NCBI GenBank assembly: GCA_014360685.1
Contig: JACIXB010000002.1
Span: 1 to 37,942 of the forward strand
Direction: 5' to 3'
DNA length: 37,942 bases
From: Actinomycetota bacterium
Lineage (GTDB): Bacteria; Actinomycetota; Geothermincolia; Geothermincolales; RBG-13-55-18
Shown here: positions 23,812 through 31,297 of the stretch, in pieces
How the letters are laid out: the number at the start of each line of letters is the position of its first letter
How positions within the stretch are numbered: position 1 is the stretch's first letter
Translations under genes and position numbers: made by a program
Notes under the pieces: generated by a model
What the model saw: only the letters and a program-made list of their open reading frames with translations
What the model was told of the DNA's origin: nothing
Databases searched by the model: none

Positions 23812-24579
23812 ATGCGAAGGGAAGAGCTGCTGGAGATCCTCCGGGGTATAAGAAAGGGACGGGTTGGCGTCGAGGAAGCGGCGGCCAGGATAGCCCTCGA
23901 GCCGGTGACCGACCTGGGCTTCGCCAACCTGGACCAACACCGCGAGCTGCGCAAGGACCTTCCCGAGGTGGTCTACTGCGAGGGTAAGCCGCCGGGTACC
24001 CTGGGCTCCATAGCCCGCTCCCTGGCGGAGAGGAGCACCGGGAACATCCTCCTCACCCGGGCCTCGGAGGAGGCCTACCGGGAAGTGAAGGAATGCTTCC
24101 CGGATGCCGAGTATCTACCCCTGGCCCGCATCATCGTCTTGCGCCGGGAGGAGAGGCCCAAGGTGGGCAAGGTGGTGGTGGTCACCGGCGGCACGGCGGA
24201 CATACCGGTGGCCGAGGAAGCGGCGACGGTGGCCGAGATTTCCGGGAACCGCGTGGAGCGCCTCTTCGACGTCGGGGTGGCCGGGATCCACCGGTTGCTC
24301 TCCCGCACCGAGGTCTTCGAGGGAGCCAAAGTGGTGGTGGTGGTGGCCGGGATGGAGGGTGCCCTGGCCAGCATCGTGGGAGGATTGGTGAGCTGTCCGG
24401 TTATCGCCGTCCCCACCTCCGTGGGTTACGGGGCCAGCTTCGGCGGCCTCTCCGCCTTGCTCACCATGCTCAACTCCTGCGCTCCCGGCGTGGCGGTGGT
24501 GAACATAGATAACGGCTTCGGGGCCGGCTACCTTGCGCACCTCATTAACCAGGCCTCCGCCGGAAGCGGCCGTCCCTGA
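23812..24579 (+). CDS. larB: LarB, nickel-pincer nucleotide synthesis carboxylase/hydrolase
   Basis: A 255-residue protein of the LarB family, whose C-terminal half is related to the PurE mutase (AIR carboxylase) fold. LarB carboxylates nicotinic acid adenine dinucleotide and splits it to pyridinium-3,5-biscarboxylate mononucleotide, the first step of the nickel-pincer cofactor used by LarA-type racemases. Visible motifs are TGGTADIPVAEEA, VVVAGMEGALASIVGGL, and LNSCAPG with the likely active-site Cys at 223. Neither larC, larE nor larA is in the window, so the cofactor pathway must be completed elsewhere, or this is an orphan. The downstream Fe-S gene starts 18 bases after its stop and is probably co-transcribed. 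Confidence 0.93.
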   Translation: MRREELLEILRGIRKGRVGVEEAAARIALEPVTDLGFANLDQHRELRKDLPEVVYCEGKPPGTLGSIARSLAERSTGNILLTRASEEAYREVKECFPDAEYLPLARIIVLRREERPKVGKVVVVTGGTADIPVAEEAATVAEISGNRVERLFDVGVAGIHRLLSRTEVFEGAKVVVVVAGMEGALASIVGGLVSCPVIAVPTSVGYGASFGGLSALLTMLNSCAPGVAVVNIDNGFGAGYLAHLINQASAGSGRP

Positions 24580-24597
24580 GGTCGGGGAGGTAGGCGC

Positions 24598-25410
24598 ATG
24601 TCCAGTCCTATATGGTTCGTGAACCTGGTGAAGAAGACCTTTCCCCGGCGTTTCGTGCTGGCCAGGCTGACCAAGGTCCCTGTGGTCGGAGGGTTCCTCG
24701 ACCGCTGGCTCTTCGGGGGGGATGACATCGTCTACCTCCCCAAGGACCGCGTGGTCAGCATCGGAGTGGAGGTGGCCGGCGGGGAAAACGTGGTCCTTCC
24801 CTCGCGGGTGGTGGAATACTTCGTGGAGAAGGCCAATTACCACTGGGTCATGAACACCTGCATCTGCCGAGAGGCCACCGGTTGCCGTGACTATCCCGTT
24901 GACCTGGGGTGCTTGTTCCTCGGGGAGGCCGCCATGGGAATAAATCCCAATCTGGGCAGGCGGGTGGACAAGGAGGAGGCGCTGGAACACGTGCGCCGCT
25001 GCCGCGAGGCGGGCCTCTTCCAGCTCATCGGGCGGAACAAGCTGGACACCGTGTGGCTGAACGTGAGACCGGGCACCCGGCTGCTCACCATCTGCTTCTG
25101 CTGCCCGTGCTGTTGCCTTTGGAGGATGATCCCCGTGCTCTCCGGGGAGATAAGCTCCAAGGTGCACCGCATGCCGGGGGTGGAGGTCAGGGTGACCGAG
25201 AGATGCGAGGGTTGCGGGACCTGCGTGAAGAACTGTTTCGTCCAAGCCATCCGCATGGAGGAGGGCCGGGCGGTAATAGGCGGGGAATGCCGCGGCTGCG
25301 GGCACTGCGTGGAGGTCTGCCCGCACGGAGCCGTCGAATTGACCTTGACCGACACCGCTTTCATGGAGAACCTGGTGCCCCGCATCTCCGGCCTGGTGGA
25401 CGTGACCTGA
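24598..25410 (+). CDS. Cys-rich 4Fe-4S protein with CFCCxCCC motif (copy 2)
   Basis: A 270-residue paralogue of the protein at 9603. It has TCICREATGC and GCLFLGE (C88, C90, C96, C105), ICFCCPCCC (C166, C168, C169, C171-173) and a two-[4Fe-4S] ferredoxin domain (C203/206/209/213 and C231/234/237/241), all at the same residue numbers as in copy 1. An additional C135 is not shared. Outside these motifs the two differ strongly, so the duplication is old. GGAGG lies seven bases before the ATG. It follows larB by 18 bases and precedes a cyclase-family hydrolase gene by 72. A cytosolic Fe-S redox function is likely; the substrate is unknown. Confidence 0.87.
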   Translation: MSSPIWFVNLVKKTFPRRFVLARLTKVPVVGGFLDRWLFGGDDIVYLPKDRVVSIGVEVAGGENVVLPSRVVEYFVEKANYHWVMNTCICREATGCRDYPVDLGCLFLGEAAMGINPNLGRRVDKEEALEHVRRCREAGLFQLIGRNKLDTVWLNVRPGTRLLTICFCCPCCCLWRMIPVLSGEISSKVHRMPGVEVRVTERCEGCGTCVKNCFVQAIRMEEGRAVIGGECRGCGHCVEVCPHGAVELTLTDTAFMENLVPRISGLVDVT

Positions 25411-25482
25411 ACCATCTACCTTTCCATCCCGGGTGGCCGCCTGGAGATCCGCTCTTCCCGCGCCGCGAGGGAGGTTCCGGGC

Positions 25483-26118
25483 ATGAGCGCTTATATCGAC
25501 ATCAGCCTCACGGTGAGAAAGGGCATGATAACCTGGCCGGGGGACGAGGAAGTGTGCCTGGAACGCATCTTCTCCCTCGACCGTGGCGATCCCTACAACC
25601 TCTCCCGGCTGCGTATGGGGCTTCACGCCGGCACCCATGTCGACGCCCCCCTGCATTTCCTTCTCGGGGGAGCCGACGCCGCCTCCATGCCTCTCGATGC
25701 GGGCATCGGCCCGGCAAGGGTGGTGGAGATACGGGAACGCCGGGTGATCGGGTGGGCCGACCTCGAGCCTTTCTCGCCCCGCGAAGGAGAACGCCTGCTC
25801 ATAAAGACGCTCAATTCCCGCCGGGCCTGGTGGGAGGAACCCTTCGACCCGCACTACGCCCACCTCGACCACGGCGCCGCCGCCTACCTCGCGGAGCGCG
25901 GAATAAAGCTGGTGGGCCTGGACTACCTGTCCGTGGGCCCCTTCGGAGAGGAGGCCGGCGAGGTACACGGAAAGCTCCTCGAGGGCGGGGTGTGGATACT
26001 GGAGGGATTGAACCTCACAGCCGTGGAGCCGGGGTATTACGAGCTGGTCTGCCTCCCCCTGCGGGTGGCGAACGGTGATGGTTCCCCGGCCCGGGCGATA
26101 TTGAAGACGCTGGACTGA
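25483..26118 (+). CDS. Cyclase/kynurenine formamidase-family metal-dependent hydrolase
   Basis: A 211-residue enzyme with the family motif H-x3-H-x-D-x3-H (HAGTHVDAPLHF: H48, H52, D54 and H58), which binds the divalent metal, plus GLDYLSVGP and a late EGLNL stretch. The family includes kynurenine formamidase and cyclases acting on amide or ester bonds. Nothing nearby suggests tryptophan breakdown, so the substrate is open. GGAGG lies eight bases before the ATG. It may be the third gene of the larB unit; the 72-base gap leaves this uncertain. Confidence 0.88.
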   Translation: MSAYIDISLTVRKGMITWPGDEEVCLERIFSLDRGDPYNLSRLRMGLHAGTHVDAPLHFLLGGADAASMPLDAGIGPARVVEIRERRVIGWADLEPFSPREGERLLIKTLNSRRAWWEEPFDPHYAHLDHGAAAYLAERGIKLVGLDYLSVGPFGEEAGEVHGKLLEGGVWILEGLNLTAVEPGYYELVCLPLRVANGDGSPARAILKTLD

Positions 26119-26882
26119 AGCAGGGAGGCCAGCGGCCGGGGAGCGCGGGGCAGGGTGACCACCGTGACTCCATTCCCCCTCTCTCCAATGGCTCGGTCCT
26201 CCGGGCTCAAAGCCTCCACCGCGCGCATCGCCTTTCTCCTTTTCCGCACCGTGAGACCAGGCAGTAACTTTGGCATTCTCGCCATAGCCTGCTTTGACGC
26301 CCCAATCTTACTGGCGGCCGCTGACACTTCCTTCTCTTTCGCCTCGAAGCGGCTGCCCGGGGCGCCGGCCTTCCACCCTGGTCCTTACCGAAACGGTATT
26401 ACGGTTTCGGGGGTCACCCTCGCGACGCCCCTTCCTTTATTCCATGCCCCGGCAGGTTGATCCTTCATCCCCACCGCCTTGGCCGCCGCGCCTGTTTACC
26501 ATGGACGTTCACCGCGGCCAACCTGAAGGCCGGGACGGATAAAAAAGGCGATAGTCCCCGGAAGCGGCGGGAAAAATAATCCACGAGGAGAAGGTTGCCG
26601 CCTCGAGGAGCGGTCCGACCTCCCCAAAGCGGAAGGCCGTTCACGTAGCCGTGCGCCCGGCCAGCCTGCAAGGACACGCCGCTATCCTTTGGCGAGGCCG
26701 GGCGGGCAAGGTGCTTGCCAAAGCCCCGCGGGGAGATGCGGGCGGCGGGGAACTACGGCAGGCGGACGGGAGGGATTGAAGAGGGTCGACTTCGGACGGG
26801 TATCCATATATCCATGGACGAGGGACAAGGCGAAGGACCCGCAGCAGAGCTGCGGCGAGGCGAAGGTAGCGGGGGTGAGGAG
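26119..26882. other. Long intergenic region with overlapping inverted repeats
   Basis: About 760 bases with no gene I can support. TACCG/CGGTA (26386-26398) and CCGAAAC/GTTTCGG (26388-26410) are overlapping perfect inverted repeats without a T-run. A minus-strand frame (about 26160-26290) has some protein-like character (GERGNGVTVVTLPR) and could be a decayed small gene, but it lacks a ribosome site. Confidence 0.4.
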
Positions 26883-27410
26883 ATGGACCTGACGGGGAAG
26901 AGAGTGGCGGTCCTGGTTGGAAAGGGTTTCCAGGACCGGGAGGGAACCGAGCCCATCCGGTTCCTCCGCGAGGAGGGGGCGGAGGTGACCACCATCGGGC
27001 CGGAGACCGGGGAGGTGAAGGGGCTGCATGGAGTAACGATCCTGGTGGAGAAGGCCTTGGACGAGGTCTCACCGGAAGCGTTCGACGCCCTGGTGATCCC
27101 CGGGGGAAGGTCACCGGCCCACCTGAGAAGATTTCCCGCCGCCCCCGACTTCGTGGCCAGGTTCGCCGCCACCGGAAAGCCCGTGGCCGCCATCTGCCAC
27201 GGGGGGCAGCTTTTGGCCGCCGCCGGGCTGGCGAAGGGCCTGACCATGACCGGTTATCCCAAGATCCGGGAGGAAATGGAGGCCGCGGGCGCCAGGTTTG
27301 TGGACCGCGAGGTGGTGGTGGACGGCAACATCATCACCTCCCGGGTGCCCGAGGACCTGCCCGCCTTCAATGCCGCCCTCAAGGAGATGCTCCTGGCCAG
27401 GCAAGGCTGA
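26883..27410 (+). CDS. DJ-1/PfpI family protein
   Basis: A 175-residue protein of the DJ-1/PfpI superfamily. The nucleophile elbow AICHGGQ places the reactive Cys at 105 and the neighbouring His at 106; an upstream Glu (E20 or E23) would complete the site, and VIPGG is present at 71-75. Relatives are deglycases, chaperones or peptidases active under oxidative or carbonyl stress. The ATG at 26883 has the purine-rich GTGAGGAG directly upstream; longer in-frame extensions look random. It converges on the DUF1122-like gene with 85 bases between stops. The exact reaction is not assignable. Confidence 0.92.
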   Translation: MDLTGKRVAVLVGKGFQDREGTEPIRFLREEGAEVTTIGPETGEVKGLHGVTILVEKALDEVSPEAFDALVIPGGRSPAHLRRFPAAPDFVARFAATGKPVAAICHGGQLLAAAGLAKGLTMTGYPKIREEMEAAGARFVDREVVVDGNIITSRVPEDLPAFNAALKEMLLARQG

Positions 27411-27495
27411 GGTGGAGGGTTACGAGAACTCTTCCCGGACCTGAGAACGCTCTGTTCCACGGCCCCGGACCCTGCACGCCCGAGGAACGGCGGCC

Positions 27496-28185
27496 TCAGT
27501 GAGATGCCAGCTCGTCCAGTATGTTTTCCGCTCGGGAAACCGCCCGAGCCTCCTCGGGGTCCGGGGTGCCCTTCCGCCGGGCCCCGGCTACGAAGCCCTC
27601 CAGCCGGCGGCGGGCTTCGGACTCCCTGCGGTTGCGGGATTCCTCGTCCAGGGGGCGGGTGGCCTGCAGCTTCATGGCCCCTTCCAGCCATCCCTCCGGG
27701 AAATACCAGTCCTTGTACCATCGAAACCCCGCTCTCCATAAGTGGTACCCGATGGGTGTGGCCATGGGGGGGAAATCCCTCTTCAGGCCCCTCTCCGTCT
27801 CTCTGGCCATGGGATGTGGTTCGGCCCCGTAGATGACCATCAGTGAACCGCCTGGGGGTATCAGGCTCCCCAAAAGCTCGAATAGTCCTCCCGACAAGCG
27901 CTCCGCCTCCAGGTCGAGATCCCCCCTTCCCGGGAAGGAAACCGCCGGATCGTACCTGAACTCCATCCAGGGCCTGATGTATTCGCCGCGGCCCATGAAA
28001 AAGAGGCCCTGTACCACCGGCCGGCGCGAGAGGACGCCCTCCCTTGATGCGTAAAGGTTGAAATAGGTTTCGCGGTCCGTCCTTCCCTTCTTGAAATCGC
28101 GCACTTCCAGGGTGACGTCGCCCAGCCTGCGCCCATTCAAGGCCTCAACAAGCACATCCGCCGGCGTGACAAAAGGTGCGACCAT
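27496..28185 (-). CDS. DUF1122-like conserved protein
   Basis: A 229-residue soluble protein. The central part (GGSLMVIYGAEPHPMARET and ATPIGYHLWRAGFRWYKDW, then YFPEGWLEGAMKLQ) resembles the DUF1122 family known mainly from archaea; I assign this by memory of the motif, not by search. The C-terminal 50 residues are highly charged helix. GGAGGAGAGC precedes the ATG at 28185. No catalytic motif of a known enzyme class is evident, though the glycine-rich strand before YGAEPH could belong to a methyltransferase-like fold. It stands alone and has no clear terminator. Confidence 0.75.
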   Translation of the reverse strand: MVAPFVTPADVLVEALNGRRLGDVTLEVRDFKKGRTDRETYFNLYASREGVLSRRPVVQGLFFMGRGEYIRPWMEFRYDPAVSFPGRGDLDLEAERLSGGLFELLGSLIPPGGSLMVIYGAEPHPMARETERGLKRDFPPMATPIGYHLWRAGFRWYKDWYFPEGWLEGAMKLQATRPLDEESRNRRESEARRRLEGFVAGARRKGTPDPEEARAVSRAENILDELASH

Positions 28186-28892
28186 CCTTGCTCTCCTCCA
28201 GCCGCTCCGTGCCCTTTCCGCGGGATCCCCGTCACCACTGGAACGCCCTCCACTCCCTGCCCCTCTACTCGGCGCGTCGGGGTTTAACCACCCGGTTTAT
28301 CGCGCCCTTCCCGGTTTTGGATAGGGCTCCCGCCCGTTCACCGGTTGATGTCCCGGCCCGGACGGCAGGGTCCACGTCCCCTCTCAATCCCCGGGGCGGG
28401 ACCCGCGGACCAGATCCCTGGAGCCATGATACCCCGCCCCGGCCGGTTACTAACGCGCGGACTACCCCGCGGACGCCGCCGTACCCGTATCCGGGAGAGG
28501 AAGGAGACGCGCCGCCGCCTGTCGGAGACATGGGCCATCGGCCTTCCCCTCCCGGCCTTACCGCCCCAGGTAGGGTGTTTACGGTGGCACCCGCCAAATT
28601 GATATACATCAAGCCCTCCCGCAAGCCGGACGTTTGGTCCGGGCACTTGCGGGGAATGATGTGAGATTGATCCGGGAGACAGGGCCCCGTGGATCGGGAC
28701 CGCGCAAGCCCGGGCCGAGCGAGCGCTCGTTGCGGGAGACTTCGCCCGCCGCGGGAGCGGCCTGCGCCGCTACCACGGCGTGAGTATGGTCGCCATGGCG
28801 GGTGGCGCAAAGCTCGGCGGGTCGCGCGCGTAAGGGCGCGGGTAGGGGACAAGTTAGCATAAAAAGGAAAGGGCGGAAGGGAGGTAGATGAT
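28186..28892. other. Long intergenic region with a strong hairpin
   Basis: About 700 bases without a gene. CCCGCAAGCCGGAC (28618-28631) pairs with GTCCGG and CTTGCGGG (28637-28653) across a 5-base loop and one 3-base bulge, giving 14 pairs, but no T-run follows. A short inverted repeat TTGAT/ATCAA lies just upstream near 28600. Confidence 0.5.
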
Positions 28893-29396
28893 ATGCGGGA
28901 GATGACCGAGAAGTTCCTCAACGAGGCCTTCGCCGGGGAGAGCATGGCCCACATGAAGTACCAGCTCTTCGCCGATCGCGCCGAGGCTGACGGTCTCACC
29001 GAGCTGGCCAGGATGTTCCGGGCCATCGCCTTCGCCGAGAAGGTGCACGCCGGGAACCACCTCCAGGTCCTGGGAGGAATCGGTGCGGCGGTGGACAACA
29101 TCCAGAACTGCATCAAGGGAGAGACCTACGAGATCGAGGAGATGTACCCGGCCTTCAACGCCACGGCCAAACTGCAGGACGAGGAGGGGGCGGTACGCAG
29201 CACCTATTACGCCTTGGAGGCGGAGAAGATCCACGCCGAGTGGTACAAGAAGGCCAGGGAAGCGGTGGAGAGGGGCGAGGACGTCAAGGTGGGGACCATC
29301 CAGATATGCAGCGTTTGCGGGCACACCCGCGAAGGGGATGCCCCGGATAGATGCCCCATCTGCGGCGCCTCCAGGGAAAAATTCGTGCAGTTCTGA
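28893..29396 (+). CDS. rbr: Rubrerythrin
   Basis: A 167-residue peroxide-reducing protein of normal rubrerythrin layout: a four-helix diiron domain (residues 1-130, with Glu/His ligands in EAFAGESMAHMKY, EKVHAGNH and ALEAEKIHAEWY) and a C-terminal rubredoxin-like FeCys4 site (CSVCGHT and CPICGA). It reduces H2O2 with electrons from rubredoxin or NADH-linked reductases. GGGAGG lies eight bases before the ATG. The desulfoferrodoxin gene follows after 85 bases and a shared terminator lies beyond it, so the two probably form a unit for oxygen defence. Confidence 0.96.
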   Translation: MREMTEKFLNEAFAGESMAHMKYQLFADRAEADGLTELARMFRAIAFAEKVHAGNHLQVLGGIGAAVDNIQNCIKGETYEIEEMYPAFNATAKLQDEEGAVRSTYYALEAEKIHAEWYKKAREAVERGEDVKVGTIQICSVCGHTREGDAPDRCPICGASREKFVQF

Positions 29397-29481
29397 ACCG
29401 CGTACGGCGAAGCCGGCAAGGCGTCGTGGGGCGGGGGAATGGTTCGCTCGAGCTCACGAGGATGTGAGGAAGGAGATAACG

Positions 29482-29859
29482 ATGACCGAGAGGCTCCAGA
29501 TCTACAAGTGCGAGATATGCGGGAACATCGTGGAGGTCCTGCACGCCGGTAAGGGAGAGCTGGTCTGCTGCGGCCAGCCCATGGTCCTCCAGGCGGAGAA
29601 CACCGTGGACGCCGCGGTGGAGAAGCACGTCCCCGTGGTGGAGGTGCAGGAGGACGGGGTGCTGGTCAAGGTGGGCGAGGTGGCCCACCCCATGCAGGAT
29701 GACCACTATATCGAGTGGGTCCAGGTCCTGGCGGGGGACATGAGCTACCGCATCTTCCTCAAGCCGGGAATCGACCCCCAGGGCAAGTTCACCGTGCCCC
29801 GCGAGGGGATCACAGCCCGCGAGTACTGCAATCTCCACGGCCTGTGGAAATCCGCCTGA
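29482..29859 (+). CDS. dfx: Desulfoferrodoxin (superoxide reductase)
   Basis: A 125-residue two-iron superoxide reductase. The desulforedoxin centre has C10, C13, C29 and C30. The active-site iron ligands are H49 (in EKH, with E47 and K48 for catalysis), H69, H75, C116 and H119, the classic family positions. It reduces superoxide to peroxide, which the rubrerythrin encoded just upstream can remove. AAGGAG precedes the ATG at 29482 by about eight bases. A strong terminator follows 60 bases after the stop. Confidence 0.97.
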   Translation: MTERLQIYKCEICGNIVEVLHAGKGELVCCGQPMVLQAENTVDAAVEKHVPVVEVQEDGVLVKVGEVAHPMQDDHYIEWVQVLAGDMSYRIFLKPGIDPQGKFTVPREGITAREYCNLHGLWKSA

Positions 29860-29918
29860 ATCCGGCAAGGGTTGTTGCAACCGGCGAACACACCAAAAAG
29901 GACAATTAAACTTGAGCC

Positions 29919-29946
29919 AGGGGCACCCAACCCGGGTGCCCCTTTA
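29919..29946 (+). terminator. Rho-independent terminator of the rbr-dfx unit
   Basis: AGGGGCACCC (29919-29928) pairs perfectly with GGGTGCCCCT (29934-29943) around a 5-base loop, followed by a short TTTA tail. Confidence 0.75.
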
Positions 29947-30207
29947 CCCTTCCACATCAAGCATGACCGGCCGCATCCGGCCACGCAAGGGAAGGGGTAA
30001 AGCCCGCCGCAAAGGCCGGGGTATCCCGGGGTCGAAAAAAGACGCCGGGTTCTTTTCCGTGAATCAACCCCTACCCGATCTTTCAGGCTCGTTCTTGTTG
30101 TCCGCCTATTCTCGTCCGGACCGTATTCCGAACACGAGCCGGCATACCCGGACACACTTGGCTTTCCGACCTTCAATAACTAAACATATCGCCCTTGGTC
30201 CTTATAT

Positions 30208-30259
30208 TGCCCTGAATTGCGAAGGCAACCATCCCTCGCAAGAGGGTGGCTTCAGGGCA
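30208..30259. ncRNA. Candidate three-way-junction structured RNA element
   Basis: Three stems fit together with almost no linker: P1 TGCCCTGAA/TTCAGGGCA (30208-30216 with 30251-30259, 9 pairs), P2 TTGC-GAAG-GCAA (30217-30228), and P3 CCA-t-CCCTC/GAGGGTGG (30229-30249) with a GCAA tetraloop (GNRA type on the plus strand). Only C30250 is unpaired at the junction. It lies just beyond the stop of the peroxiredoxin remnant. No known riboswitch class was recognised, and which strand is transcribed is unclear. The remaining bases 29947-30207 hold no gene. Confidence 0.4.
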
Positions 30260-30280
30260 CCGAAGGTGACCCATAAAGGC

Positions 30281-30523
30281 TTAGAAAGCCAGGTCCGGTT
30301 TCCAAACCTCCCATACCTTTCCTACCAGATCCGGTCCGGGTTTCAGGGTAGGCCTTCCCGGTTGCCATCCCGAGGGCATGACCTCTCCGGTCTTGGCCGT
30401 ATGCTGGAAGGCCTTGACCTGGCGGATCAATTCGGCGACGTTCCTTCCCACCGGCGGGGTCATAACCTCCATGGCCCGGATAACGCCCTTGGGGTCGATG
30501 AGATACCTCCCTTCAGGTAATTC
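30281..30523 (-). pseudogene. C-terminal remnant of a peroxiredoxin (AhpC/TSA family)
   Basis: An 81-codon stretch reads ELPEGRYLIDPKGVIRAMEV, then PPVGRNVAELIRQVKAFQHT and PSGWQPG, the C-terminal third of a 2-Cys-type peroxiredoxin. The N-terminal two thirds, with the catalytic PxxxTxxCP loop, are missing: the frame runs straight into the end of the ferritin gene in another frame. There is no start codon with a ribosome site, except a weak internal ATG. It therefore looks like a 5'-truncated leftover. Position next to rubrerythrin, desulfoferrodoxin and ferritin genes fits a former member of an oxidative-stress cluster. Confidence 0.75.
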
Positions 30524-30803
30524 AGCCTTTCAGCTCCTCCACTTCTTCCTTGCCCTCCTCGAGTTCCCGGGCCTGTTCCTCGTCCTCCATGAGGAGTAGG
30601 GCCTGGAACTCGCCCACGTGGGTCTTCTCCTCCTTGGCGATGTCCAGGAGGACCTTCTTGATGAGCTGGTTGTTGGTCATGGCCGCCAGCTGTTCGTAGA
30701 GGTTCACGGCGTCCAGCTCGGCGATCATGCCCACGCGGCAGATCTCCCGGTCCAGCTCCTTCCCGCTCATGCGGCTCAAGTCCTTGGGGATCTCGGAAAG
30801 CAT
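30522..30803 (-). CDS. Encapsulin-type ferritin-like protein
   Basis: A 93-residue two-helix ferritin-like protein. VGMIAELDAVNLYEQLA, followed by LLDIAKEEKTHVGEFQALL, gives the E...Y and E-x2-H iron-binding residues of encapsulated ferritins, closest in style to the ferritin domain fused to archaeal encapsulin. Such proteins oxidise Fe2+ as ring-shaped multimers, normally inside an encapsulin shell. The C-terminal tail is strongly acidic (EEGKEEVEELKG). GGAGGAGG precedes the ATG at 30803. No encapsulin gene is in the window; the next frame downstream is the peroxiredoxin remnant. Iron storage or detoxification is likely. Confidence 0.85.
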   Translation of the reverse strand: MLSEIPKDLSRMSGKELDREICRVGMIAELDAVNLYEQLAAMTNNQLIKKVLLDIAKEEKTHVGEFQALLLMEDEEQARELEEGKEEVEELKG

Positions 30804-31219
30804 GTCTTTTCCTCCTCCTTCTCCTCCTGCTTTTCCACCTGCTGCACTACCGGTTCGGCGAAAATCCCGACGACGTTTTTGCTTCGCTTCCTTGGGTCCC
30901 ATGCGTGCCGCCCCGGCAAACCTCATTATTTCCAGATGCCCGAAAAAATAACCTTGCCACGATCTCATTGCCCGCCACCGGCACCAGGTTTGGGTAAACG
31001 CGGGAGAACTGCGGGCTTGAGGTGCATAACCCGAATCGGTACGTCGCCACATGCGCATGACGGCCTGGTTCAGTCGTATAACAGTCCCTCCTGAAAAAGG
31101 GAATGGATTAGGGGGTGAGGACGAGGAAGGAGTCGGCGAAAGCGCTTGCGGACCGCGCATACGGGCTAAGCTCAAGATGTCCCTGATGGGTAAAAGCAGG
31201 TTAGAAAGGCTGTCGGGGC
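30804..31219. other. Intergenic region between divergent ferritin and Rrf2 genes
   Basis: About 415 bases without a gene. The minus-strand frame running in from the ferritin gene is low-complexity and basic and does not look coding. I could not find a two-box promoter for the ferritin gene. Confidence 0.4.
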
Positions 31220-31257
31220 TTGACAACCATAATAATTATAGTATTCTGGTACCAGAA
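31220..31257 (+). promoter_or_regulatory. Rrf2 promoter with a perfect 14-bp palindromic operator
   Basis: TTGACA (31220-31225), 16 bases, then TATTCT (31242-31247). A perfect palindrome TTCTGGTACCAGAA covers 31244-31257, overlapping the -10 box and the expected start site. A protein bound there would block transcription, so autoregulation by the Rrf2 protein encoded at 31298 is likely. Confidence 0.7.
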
Positions 31258-31297
31258 ATCTTATATTAAATGGCCGGTGGGATAGGGTGTAATCGAG

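Noticed and set aside
24115..25968. Minus-strand open frame of 617 codons across larB and the Fe-S gene
   Set aside because: It is antisense to two genes with clear motifs and shows no recognisable domain.
26037..26327. Possible small protein or PqqD-like relic on the minus strand
   Set aside because: Some protein-like character, but no ribosome site, it overlaps the cyclase gene end, and the similarity is too weak to claim.
30208..30259. Cyclic-di-GMP-I or TPP riboswitch
   Set aside because: The overall fold has two hairpins and a GNRA loop, but the conserved sequence blocks of those classes are absent.
29912..30520. Plus-strand open frame of 202 codons after desulfoferrodoxin
   Set aside because: It contains the dfx terminator and runs antisense to the peroxiredoxin remnant; the composition looks random.
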